This document shows, one piece after another, positions 1 through 6,620 of a stretch of DNA of 31,135 nt. Position 1 is the first letter of the stretch. Every line of letters begins with the position of its first letter. The position numbers were made by a program, and so were the translations under genes. The notes beneath the pieces were generated by a model. That model made no database searches and had not been told where the DNA came from. It worked only from the letters and a program-made list of their open reading frames with translations. This stretch comes from JAUASV01 sp047605685 (lineage in GTDB: Bacteria > Actinomycetota > Actinomycetes > Actinomycetales > Microbacteriaceae): positions 1-31,135 of the forward strand of contig JASGFF010000030.1 in NCBI GenBank assembly GCA_047605685.1. The letters run 5' to 3'.

Positions 1-101
1 GGCTTGGCGGGGACCGCCGGCGCCTCCCGGCGGCGGCCGGCGCGCGACCGCGCGCCCGGGGCGGGATCGGGCCGACGGTCGAAGCCCTCCGGTCGCTTCA
101 T
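1..101 (-). CDS. ftsQ: FtsQ/DivIB N-terminus (partial, runs off the window)
   Basis: A minus-strand ATG at 101 opens a frame that continues to the window edge. Its first residues read MKRPEGFDRR and then a basic, proline/alanine-rich stretch. A GGGGG run lies just upstream as a ribosome binding site, and the start is 10 nt after the murC stop codon. Only about 33 codons are visible, so no domain can be recognised. The name comes from position: in actinobacterial dcw clusters ftsQ directly follows murC, and FtsQ begins with a charged cytoplasmic tail before its single membrane helix and POTRA domain. Confidence 0.6.
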   Translation of the reverse strand, partial: MKRPEGFDRRPDPAPGARSRAGRRREAPAVPAK

Positions 102-111
102 CCCCCGCGCC

Positions 112-1515
112 TCAGCCCTCGGGCGGGCCGGCCAGCGCGGCGAGCACCCGGGGGATGATCCGGTAGACGTCGCCGCAGCTGAGCGTCATGATCAGGTCGC
201 CCTCGGTGGCGATCTCGGCGGCGCGCTCGGCGGCGCGCTGCCAGTCGGGCAGGAAGTCGACCCTCGCGGGGTCGGTGAAGCGCTCGGCGACGAGCGCCCC
301 GGTGACCCCGGGCTCCGGGTCCTCGCGCGCGCCGAACACGTCGAGCACGATCGTGTGGTCGGCCAGCCGCTCGTAGACGCGCGCGAAGTCGCCGGCCATC
401 AGCCGGGTGCGGCTGTACAGGTGCGGCTGGTGGATCGCGATCAGACGGTGCCCGCCGAGCACGCTGCGCGCGGTCGCGAGGGCGGCCGCAACCTCCGTCG
501 GATGGTGGGCGTAGTCGTCGTAGACGCTCACGCCGCGCACGACGCCGTGCAGCTCGAAGCGCCGCTCGGTGCCGCCGAAGCCGGCGATGCCGGCGAGCGC
601 CTCCTCGGCGCCGAAGCCGAGGCCGGTGAGCACCGCGAAGGCGCCGGCGGCGTTGATCGCGTTGTGCCGGCCCGGCACCCGCAGCGCCACGTCGTGGCTG
701 CGACCGTCCGCCGTGATGCGCAAACGCACCGGCCCCTCGGCGACGATGTCGTGGACGCGCACATCGGCCTCGGCGCTCTCGCCGAACGTCACGATGCGCC
801 GGTGCGACAGCCGCGCGCGCACCCGCCGGGCGCCGGCGTCATCGCTGGAGATGACCACGAGCTCGCGCGCGGCATCCGCGAAGCGCACGAAGGCGTCGTC
901 GAAGGCCTCGTGGGAGCCGTAGTGGTCGAGGTGGTCGGCGTCCACGTTCGTGATGAGCGCCACGGCGGTGTCGTAGAGCAGGAAGGAGCCGTCGGACTCG
1001 TCGGCCTCGATGACGGTCAGCTCACCGGCGCCGCGGCGGGCGCTGCGCCCGAGGCTCTGGATGACGCCGCCGTTGACGAAGCTCGGATCGGCGCCAAGCC
1101 GCGCGAGCGCCGTGACCACCATCCCCGTCGACGTGGTCTTGCCGTGCGCGCCCGCGACCGAGATCAGCCGCGAGCCGCGGATCAGCCAGGCCAGCGCCTG
1201 GGAGCGGTGCAGCACCGGGATGCCGCGGGCGACGGCCGCGAGATACTCGGGGTTGTCCGCCCAGAGCGCCCCGGTGAACACGAGCACGTCGGCCTCGGCG
1301 GGCAGGTTCGCGGCGTCGTGCCCGATCGCCACCGTGGCGCCGAGCGCCCGCAGCTGCTCGGTGTTGTGGCTCTCGCTGCGGTCCGAGCCGGTCACCGTGA
1401 GCCCCGCGTCCAGGAACATCCGGGCGATGCCGCTCATGCCGCTGCCGCCGATGCCGACGAAGTGCGGCGCCGTGATCCGCTCGGGCAGCGGCAGGGCGAG
1501 GTCGGGCTTGATCAT
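112..1515 (-). CDS. murC: UDP-N-acetylmuramate--L-alanine ligase MurC
   Basis: MurC is the ATP-dependent cytoplasmic ligase that adds the first amino acid to UDP-MurNAc. The 467-residue protein has the family's usual length and all three domains. The N-terminal Rossmann part carries GIGGSGMSGIA (about residues 21-31). The P-loop GAHGKTTST lies at about 122-130. The central motif ITNVDADHLDHYG and the C-terminal YDDYAHHPTE and HQPHLYSRT motifs follow. Nothing catalytic appears to be missing, in contrast to MurD and MurF in the same cluster. The ATG overlaps the murG stop codon (ATGA), so translation is probably coupled. In B-type peptidoglycan of some Microbacteriaceae the first residue can be Gly or Ser; which amino acid this enzyme uses cannot be read from the sequence. 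Confidence 0.96.
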   Translation of the reverse strand: MIKPDLALPLPERITAPHFVGIGGSGMSGIARMFLDAGLTVTGSDRSESHNTEQLRALGATVAIGHDAANLPAEADVLVFTGALWADNPEYLAAVARGIPVLHRSQALAWLIRGSRLISVAGAHGKTTSTGMVVTALARLGADPSFVNGGVIQSLGRSARRGAGELTVIEADESDGSFLLYDTAVALITNVDADHLDHYGSHEAFDDAFVRFADAARELVVISSDDAGARRVRARLSHRRIVTFGESAEADVRVHDIVAEGPVRLRITADGRSHDVALRVPGRHNAINAAGAFAVLTGLGFGAEEALAGIAGFGGTERRFELHGVVRGVSVYDDYAHHPTEVAAALATARSVLGGHRLIAIHQPHLYSRTRLMAGDFARVYERLADHTIVLDVFGAREDPEPGVTGALVAERFTDPARVDFLPDWQRAAERAAEIATEGDLIMTLSCGDVYRIIPRVLAALAGPPEG

Positions 1516-2633
1516 GAGCGCTCGATCCTACCCGGGCCGCCCGCGGCGCCGCCGGTCGCACCGCCGGCCAGCGCGCGCTCGATCAGCTCGGTCATCCGGT
1601 CGGCACCGTCGCGGCGGCCCTCGTGCCCGGCGCTCTCGGCCATCCGGGCGATCCGGTCGGGGTCGCTCAGCAGCGGCACGAGCGCCGTCGCTATCCAGTC
1701 GGGCGTGAAGCGCGCGTCGGCGACGAGCAGCGCGCCGCCGCCGGCGACGACGCCGGCGGCGTTGAAGCGCTGCTCGCCGTTGCCGACCGGGTAGGGCACG
1801 TACACGGCGGGCAGGCCGAGGGCGCTCAGCTCGGCGACCGTCGCACTGCCGGCGCGGGAGACCGCGAGGTCGGCGGCGGCGAGCGCGAGGTCCATGCGGT
1901 CGCAGTAGCGCAGCATCCGCCAGCCGGGACGTTCCGGATCGGGCAGCTCGGATGCCTGGCCGGTGATGTGCAGCACCTGCCAGCCGGTGCCGAGCAGCAC
2001 ATCGACGGACGCCCCGACGGCGGCGTTGACGCTGCGGGCCCCGGTCGAGCCGCCGGTCACGAGCAGCACCGGACGCTCGGGGTCGAGGCCGAGACTCGCC
2101 CGGGCCGCCGGGCGGGCGGCGAGGCGGTCGAGCGTCTCGATCTCGCGGCGCAGCGGCATGCCGACCACCTCGGCGTGCGGCAGCAGGGTGCCGGGGAACA
2201 CCACGCCCACGTGCGGCGTCAGCCGGGCGCCGAGCCGGTTGGCGAGCCCGGGGCGCGCGTTCGCCTCGTGCAGCGCGAACGGCAGCCGGCGACGGCGGGC
2301 GGCCAGATAGGCGGGGGCGGCGGCGTAGCCGCCGAAACCGGCGACGACGTCGACCCGGCGCTCCTCGAGGTGGCGCGCCGTGCGGTCGAGGGCGCCGCGC
2401 CAGGCGGCCGGGAAGCGCAGCGCCGCCGCGTCCGGCCGGCGCGGGAACGGCAGTCGCGGGATCGTCAGCAGCTCGTAGCCGCGCTCGGGCACGAGCCGGG
2501 CCTCGAGGCCCTCGGCGGTGCCGAGCACGAGCACCTCGGCGTCCGGGTGGCGGTCGCGGATGCGGTCGGCGACGGCGAGCAGCGGGTTGACGTGGCCGGC
2601 GGTGCCGCCTCCTGCTAACAGATACGTCGTCAT
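1512..2633 (-). CDS. murG: MurG, lipid II-forming GlcNAc transferase
   Basis: MurG transfers GlcNAc from UDP-GlcNAc to lipid I on the inner face of the membrane, producing lipid II. The 373-residue protein opens with the glycine-rich GGGTAGHVNP loop (about residues 8-17). It has HEANARPGLANR near residue 125, GGSTGARSVN in the C-terminal domain (GGSxGA family motif, here with Thr), and the donor-binding segment SRAGSATVAELSALGLPAV followed by GNGEQRFNA. It is a typical GT-B fold member of normal length. The ATG at 2633 overlaps the ftsW stop and its own stop overlaps the murC start, so the three genes are coupled. Confidence 0.96.
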   Translation of the reverse strand: MTTYLLAGGGTAGHVNPLLAVADRIRDRHPDAEVLVLGTAEGLEARLVPERGYELLTIPRLPFPRRPDAAALRFPAAWRGALDRTARHLEERRVDVVAGFGGYAAAPAYLAARRRRLPFALHEANARPGLANRLGARLTPHVGVVFPGTLLPHAEVVGMPLRREIETLDRLAARPAARASLGLDPERPVLLVTGGSTGARSVNAAVGASVDVLLGTGWQVLHITGQASELPDPERPGWRMLRYCDRMDLALAAADLAVSRAGSATVAELSALGLPAVYVPYPVGNGEQRFNAAGVVAGGGALLVADARFTPDWIATALVPLLSDPDRIARMAESAGHEGRRDGADRMTELIERALAGGATGGAAGGPGRIERS

Positions 2634-3916
2634 CGCAGCTCCTCACGCCGAGCGTCGCGCGCGAAGGACAGCACGACGCCGATCGCGAGCAGCGTCGTGA
2701 TGAGCGCGGAGCCGCCCGCGGAGATGAGCGGCAACGGCACGCCGAGCACCGGCAGCATGCCGAGCACCACGGCGATGTTGACGAGCGCCTGGCCGACGAC
2801 CCAGACCATCACACCGCCGACGACGAGCCGGCCGAACAGGTCCGAGGTGGAGCGCATGATCCGCAGGAAGGAGACGGCGAGCACGACGAACAGGGCGAGC
2901 ACGACGATCGCGCCGACGAGGCCGAGCTCCTCGCCGATGATCGCGAAGATGTAGTCGTTGTCGGCCTCCGGCAGCCAGGACCACTTCATCTTCGAGTTGC
3001 CGAGGCCCACGCCGAGCACGCCCCCGGAGGCGAGCGCCCAGATGCCGTGCAGCGGCTGCCAGCAGGGCTGCGTGGTGTCATCCGCCCCGCAGCCGGCGAG
3101 CCAGGCCGAGATGCGCGCCGACCGCGAGTCGCTCGTGAAAGCCAGCAGCACGCCGGCCCCGGCGACGAACAGCCCGGGCACGATGAGGTAGCGCAGTCGC
3201 ACGGCGGCGAAGAACAGCGCGCCGAAGACGATCGTGAGCATGATGATCGCGGTGCCGAGATCGGAGCCGGCGAGCACGAGCAGGATCGCGATCCCGGCGA
3301 CCGGCACGATCGGCAGGGCGACGTGCTTCCAGTCCTCGAGCAGCTCCTGCTTGCGGGCGAGGATCCAGGCCAGCCACAGCACGAGCGCGAGCTTCACGAG
3401 CTCGGAGGGCTGGGCGGTGAAGCCGCCGATCGCTATCCAGTTGCGGTTGCCGCCGTAGCCGAAGCCGAGAGGCGTGAACACGAGCAGCTGCAGGCCGAAC
3501 CCGATGACGACGGCCCGCCCCGCCCAGGTTGCCCAGAACCGCGGCGACATGGCGCTCGCGACGAACATGAGCGGCACGCCGATGAGGGCGTAGAGGCCCT
3601 GGCGCAGGAACGAGGCGAAGGAGTTCTCGTCGTTGTCCAGATAGGACTCGACGGAGGAGGAGGACAGCACCATCACGAGCCCGAAGACGACGAGGAACAG
3701 CGTCACGCCGAGGAGCAGGAAGTAGTCGACGCCCTCGCTCGCGAACACCCGCCGGACCGCGACCCGGGCGTCGAAGCGCTGCGGCACCGGCACGGATGCC
3801 GAGGATGCCGGGGCACCGGACGCCGAAGCACCGGATGCCGGCCGTCGCGTCCCGCCCGCGGGGCGCCGCGCGGGGCCGGGCGGTGCCGCGGGCCGGCGCA
3901 CGCCCGTCGAACTCAT
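2630..3916 (-). CDS. ftsW: FtsW, SEDS-family septal peptidoglycan glycosyltransferase
   Basis: FtsW polymerises lipid II at the septum together with its cognate PBP (here FtsI). The protein is about 428 residues long with a proline/alanine/serine-rich cytoplasmic N-terminus of about 75 residues, followed by around ten hydrophobic segments. SEDS hallmarks include the PSELVKLALVLWLA segment, a long extracellular loop with GxxWxPLHGIWALASGG-like sequence, the EELGLVGA stretch, and the C-terminal PLPLISAGGSA motif. The ATG at 3916 was preferred to an in-frame GTG at 3943 because GGAGGGAG sits 6 nt before it. It is separated from the MurD-like ORF by about 117 nt, the only sizeable gap within the murE-to-murC run. 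Confidence 0.95.
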   Translation of the reverse strand: MSSTGVRRPAAPPGPARRPAGGTRRPASGASASGAPASSASVPVPQRFDARVAVRRVFASEGVDYFLLLGVTLFLVVFGLVMVLSSSSVESYLDNDENSFASFLRQGLYALIGVPLMFVASAMSPRFWATWAGRAVVIGFGLQLLVFTPLGFGYGGNRNWIAIGGFTAQPSELVKLALVLWLAWILARKQELLEDWKHVALPIVPVAGIAILLVLAGSDLGTAIIMLTIVFGALFFAAVRLRYLIVPGLFVAGAGVLLAFTSDSRSARISAWLAGCGADDTTQPCWQPLHGIWALASGGVLGVGLGNSKMKWSWLPEADNDYIFAIIGEELGLVGAIVVLALFVVLAVSFLRIMRSTSDLFGRLVVGGVMVWVVGQALVNIAVVLGMLPVLGVPLPLISAGGSALITTLLAIGVVLSFARDARREELR

Positions 3917-3992
3917 CGCCGCTCCCTCCGTGCGGTCGCACACCGCGCCGCTCCAGTCTCGACGGCGGGCGCGGGCTTGCCCGGCAGGCGGC

Positions 3993-4028
3993 GCGCGTGT
4001 CGGGCAGCCGGCGCGTGTCGGGCAGCCG
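3993..4028. repeat. Two tandem copies of an 18-bp unit between the MurD-like ORF and ftsW
   Basis: The unit GCGCGTGTCGGGCAGCCG occurs exactly twice in succession (3993-4010 and 4011-4028), immediately downstream of the MurD-like stop codon on the minus strand. The region between the stop and the ftsW ATG is open in the same frame as both genes (120 nt between the TGA and the ATG). The repeat marks the place where a full-length MurD would have its C-terminal domain. Confidence 0.85.
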
Positions 4029-4033
4029 GCGGC

Positions 4034-5023
4034 TCAGCGCCGGTCGGCGAAGCTCGCGAGACCGGCGGCGACCGCCTCGGGGCCGAGCCCGAGGGCGCGG
4101 GCGAGGGCGGCGGCGGCGAGCGCGGCGCGCACGCTCTGCGGCTCGCCGAGCCCGGCCGCGGTGAGCTCCCCGAGACTCGCGAGCTCGAGGGCGCTGTGCT
4201 GGCGGTCCGGGTGGAACGCTCGGTCGATGAGGAGCCCCGCGACGAGACCGAGGTCGCTCAGGCCGGGCGCGTCGAGGCCGATGCCGATCGCGCGGGCGCC
4301 CTCGACGACGTCGGCGTCCTCGACCATGCGCCGGGTCGCCGGTTCGGCCCGGTCGTAGACGCAGGCGATGCTGGTGTTCGCGTAGACCCGGCCGAGCACC
4401 GCGGGGTCGGCCGTCCCCGGGTCGATGACGACGCTCGCCAGCGGCGACACCGGCCAGGCCGCGGCGTGCCGCAGCTGGCGCTCGTCGAGCTGCACCACGA
4501 GGGCGTCGAAGCCGGCCGGGTCGCGCACGGCGTCGAGCACGGCGGGAGCCTCGGCGCCGACGAGCACGACCCTCCCGCCCGCCGTCGCGATCAGGTGCAG
4601 CAGGATGTCGGCGGCGAGCCCCGCGCCGCCGCCCGCGAGCTGCAGCCAGGGCGCCGCGCGCACCCGGTCGCGCAGCCGCCAGGCGAGCTCCACGTCTCCC
4701 CAGACCGGGACGCCGCGATCGCGGAGCGCGCGGAGCACGGCGGCATCCGGGGCGATGCCGGGCGAGACGATCGCGAGCTGCGGGGCGAACGCCTCGATGC
4801 GCCCGGGCACCGGCTCGAGGGCGGCCAGCAGGGTCTCGGCGCCGAGCATCTCGACGAGGCGACGGGTGTCGTCCCTCGCCCCCTCGGCGGCGACGAGCAC
4901 GATGGCGCCCAGCTCGACGAGGGTGTCGACCGCGGCGAAGCCCGCGTCGCCGAGGCCGAGCACGAGCACCCGCGCTCCGGCCCAGTCCGCGCTCCGGCCC
5001 GCGAGAGCGCGCGGCTCGGTCAC
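4034..5023 (-). CDS. Degenerate MurD-like protein (probable pseudoenzyme)
   Basis: This ORF sits exactly where murD belongs and aligns with MurD from its N-terminus (ARVLVLGLGDAGFAAVDTL, then SPGIAPDAAV and WGDVELAWRL) through the end of the central domain (MVEDADVVEGARAIG, DRAFHPDRQHSALEL). It is only 329 residues; MurD is usually 450-500. The P-loop, normally GTNGKTT, reads GGGAGLA at about 131-137. The normal SSHQL motif reads DERQL at about 180-184. The DHLDWH/lysine segment is replaced by a short DPGTADPAVLGR stretch at about 201-212. The whole C-terminal substrate domain with DSKATN is absent. It therefore should not ligate D-Glu. The GTG start overlaps the mraY stop (GTGA), and no internal stop is present, so it is probably expressed. 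It could be a structural partner or regulator, or a slowly decaying relic. Confidence 0.85.
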   Translation of the reverse strand: MTEPRALAGRSADWAGARVLVLGLGDAGFAAVDTLVELGAIVLVAAEGARDDTRRLVEMLGAETLLAALEPVPGRIEAFAPQLAIVSPGIAPDAAVLRALRDRGVPVWGDVELAWRLRDRVRAAPWLQLAGGGAGLAADILLHLIATAGGRVVLVGAEAPAVLDAVRDPAGFDALVVQLDERQLRHAAAWPVSPLASVVIDPGTADPAVLGRVYANTSIACVYDRAEPATRRMVEDADVVEGARAIGIGLDAPGLSDLGLVAGLLIDRAFHPDRQHSALELASLGELTAAGLGEPQSVRAALAAAALARALGLGPEAVAAGLASFADRR

Positions 5024-6141
5024 GCGCTCGACCACTCCAGGTAGAACAGTCCGACGCCGAGGGCGACGAACAGCCCCTCGATGAGCCAGAACCGCACCAC
5101 GACGGTGATCTCGGCCCAGCCCTTGAGCTCGAAGTGGTGGTGGATCGGGCTCATCAGGAAGATCCGCCGGCCGTGGGTGAGCTTGAAGTAGGCGCGCTGC
5201 ACGATCACCGAGCCGGTGACGATGAGGTAGAGGCCGCCGATGAGCACGAGCAGCATCTCGGTGCGGCTGAGGATGGCGAGCGCCGCGATGGCCCCGCCGA
5301 GGCCGAGCGAGCCGGAGTCGCCCATGAAGATCTGCGCCGGGCTGGTGTTCCACCACAGGAAGCCGATGAGCGCCCCGGCGAGACAGGCGGCGACGATGGC
5401 GAGATCCAGCGGTGCGCTCACCTGGTAGCAGCCCTGCGGCGCCGGCACGTCCGAGGTGGGGTAGCACCACTGGTTGAACTGCCAGAAGCAGATGACGATG
5501 TAGCCGGTGAGCGCCAGGATCGTGGCGCCGGTGGCGAGGCCGTCGAGGCCGTCGGTGACGTTGACGCCGTTCGAGGCCGAGACGACGATGACGTTGACCC
5601 AGAGCAGGAACAGGATGGTGCCGATGATCGAGCCGGCGAAGAACAGGTTCAGCCAGGGGATGTCGCGGATGCCGGAGATGAACGCCTGCGGCATGCCGTC
5701 CTCGCCGAGGTAGCCGGCGACCGTGAGGCCGTTCTCGTCGCGGATCATGAGCGCGAGGATGCCGAACACCGTCGCGACCGCGATCTGGCCGGCGATCTTC
5801 GACCAGCCGCCGAGGCCGAGGCTGCGCTGGTTGCGCACCTTGAGGAAGTCGTCGATGAAGCCGACGAGACCGAGGCCGACGGTGAGCAGCAGCACGAGCA
5901 GCGAGGAGGCCGCGAGCGGCTCGCGGGCGATGAGGTGGCCGCCGAAGTAGCCGAGCACCGCGCCGAACAGGAACACGATGCCGCCCATGGTGGGCGTGCC
6001 GCGCTTGGAGTGGTGCGACTCCGGCCCGTCGTCGCGGATGAACTGCCCCCAGCCGATGTGCCGGAACAGCCGCACGAACAGCGGGGTGCCGAGCAGGGTG
6101 AACACGAGCGCGATCGCCGCGCCGATCAGCAGGGCGTTCAT
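5020..6141 (-). CDS. mraY: MraY, phospho-MurNAc-pentapeptide transferase
   Basis: MraY makes lipid I by transferring phospho-MurNAc-pentapeptide to undecaprenyl phosphate in the membrane. The 373-residue protein has about ten hydrophobic segments and all the family motifs: the DGPESHHSKRGTPTMGG loop near residue 40, the magnesium-binding GFIDDFLKV near residue 95, NVTDGLDGLATG, FMGDSGSLGLGG, and the C-terminal PIHHHFELKGW near residue 330. It looks fully functional. It is coupled on both sides: its ATG overlaps the stop of the truncated MurF-like ORF (ATGA) and its TGA overlaps the GTG of the MurD-like ORF. The functional membrane step is thus enclosed by two degenerate ligase genes. Confidence 0.96.
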   Translation of the reverse strand: MNALLIGAAIALVFTLLGTPLFVRLFRHIGWGQFIRDDGPESHHSKRGTPTMGGIVFLFGAVLGYFGGHLIAREPLAASSLLVLLLTVGLGLVGFIDDFLKVRNQRSLGLGGWSKIAGQIAVATVFGILALMIRDENGLTVAGYLGEDGMPQAFISGIRDIPWLNLFFAGSIIGTILFLLWVNVIVVSASNGVNVTDGLDGLATGATILALTGYIVICFWQFNQWCYPTSDVPAPQGCYQVSAPLDLAIVAACLAGALIGFLWWNTSPAQIFMGDSGSLGLGGAIAALAILSRTEMLLVLIGGLYLIVTGSVIVQRAYFKLTHGRRIFLMSPIHHHFELKGWAEITVVVRFWLIEGLFVALGVGLFYLEWSSA

Positions 6142-6620
6142 GCGGGCGCGGCCTCCCGGGCGAGTCGGCGCAGCACGCCAGGACGGGTCACGAGCACGAC
6201 CTCGTCCCCGTGCAGCAGCTCACGCACCACATCGTAGGCCTCCTCATCATCGGCGACGAGCAGCGCCTCGCCGTCCCAGGACCCCTCGAGGCCGGCGGCG
6301 GCGTGCAGGTGCCGGGCGTCGTGGCCGACGGCGACGAGCAGCCGGATGTCGAGACGCACCACGATGCGCCCGATCCGGTCGTGCTCCTCCCAGTCGGCCT
6401 GCGGCAGGGCCCCGACGACGGCGACGCTGCGCCGGCCGGCGCGGCCGAGCTCGGCGAGGGCCTTCAGGGCGGCCAGCAGCGCCGCCGAACGGTCCTCGGG
6501 GCCGTCGGCGGTGCGCTCGACCGCGGTGCCGTCGACGAGCAGGAGGCCGGGATGCGCTGCCGCGACCGCATCCGCCCCCTCCCGCCCGATGGCCCGGGCG
6601 AGCGCGGGAGCGGCGATCAC
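6138..6620 (-). CDS. Truncated MurF-like protein (C-terminal domain remnant)
   Basis: MurF normally adds D-Ala-D-Ala and is about 450-480 residues; this ORF codes for 160. The first 12 to 15 residues (VIAAPALARAIG) resemble a MurF start. The rest aligns with the C-terminal ligase domain: the MRAALDAL-like helix reads RSAALLAALKALAEL, then RRSVAVVGALPQADWEEHDRIG, LLVAVGHDARHL and GDEVVLVT. The UDP-binding N-domain and the central ATPase domain with its P-loop are absent. The YNANPDS and VKGSRG-type motifs are replaced by TADGPEDRS and VTRPGV. The GTG overlaps the murE stop (GTGA), and the TGA overlaps the mraY start (ATGA). It cannot be a working MurF alone. Calling it expressed is an inference from the intact frame and the coupling. 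Confidence 0.85.
   Translation of the reverse strand: MIAAPALARAIGREGADAVAAAHPGLLLVDGTAVERTADGPEDRSAALLAALKALAELGRAGRRSVAVVGALPQADWEEHDRIGRIVVRLDIRLLVAVGHDARHLHAAAGLEGSWDGEALLVADDEEAYDVVRELLHGDEVVLVTRPGVLRRLAREAAPA

Noticed and set aside
4..1794. A long open frame (596 codons) on the plus strand opposite murC and murG
   Set aside because: It is antisense to two well-conserved genes. Its Arg/Gly/Ala/His-rich, low-complexity translation is what high-GC codon structure produces on the opposite strand.
4034..5023. Explaining the MurD-like ORF as a frameshift or sequencing error
   Set aside because: The motif changes lie inside an uninterrupted, alignable frame, and the missing C-terminal domain is not found in any frame of the 117 nt before ftsW. 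An assembly deletion cannot be fully excluded.
5024..5470. A longer MurD-like start inside mraY
   Set aside because: The upstream in-frame sequence is the shadow of mraY; the GTG overlapping the mraY stop gives the expected N-terminus.
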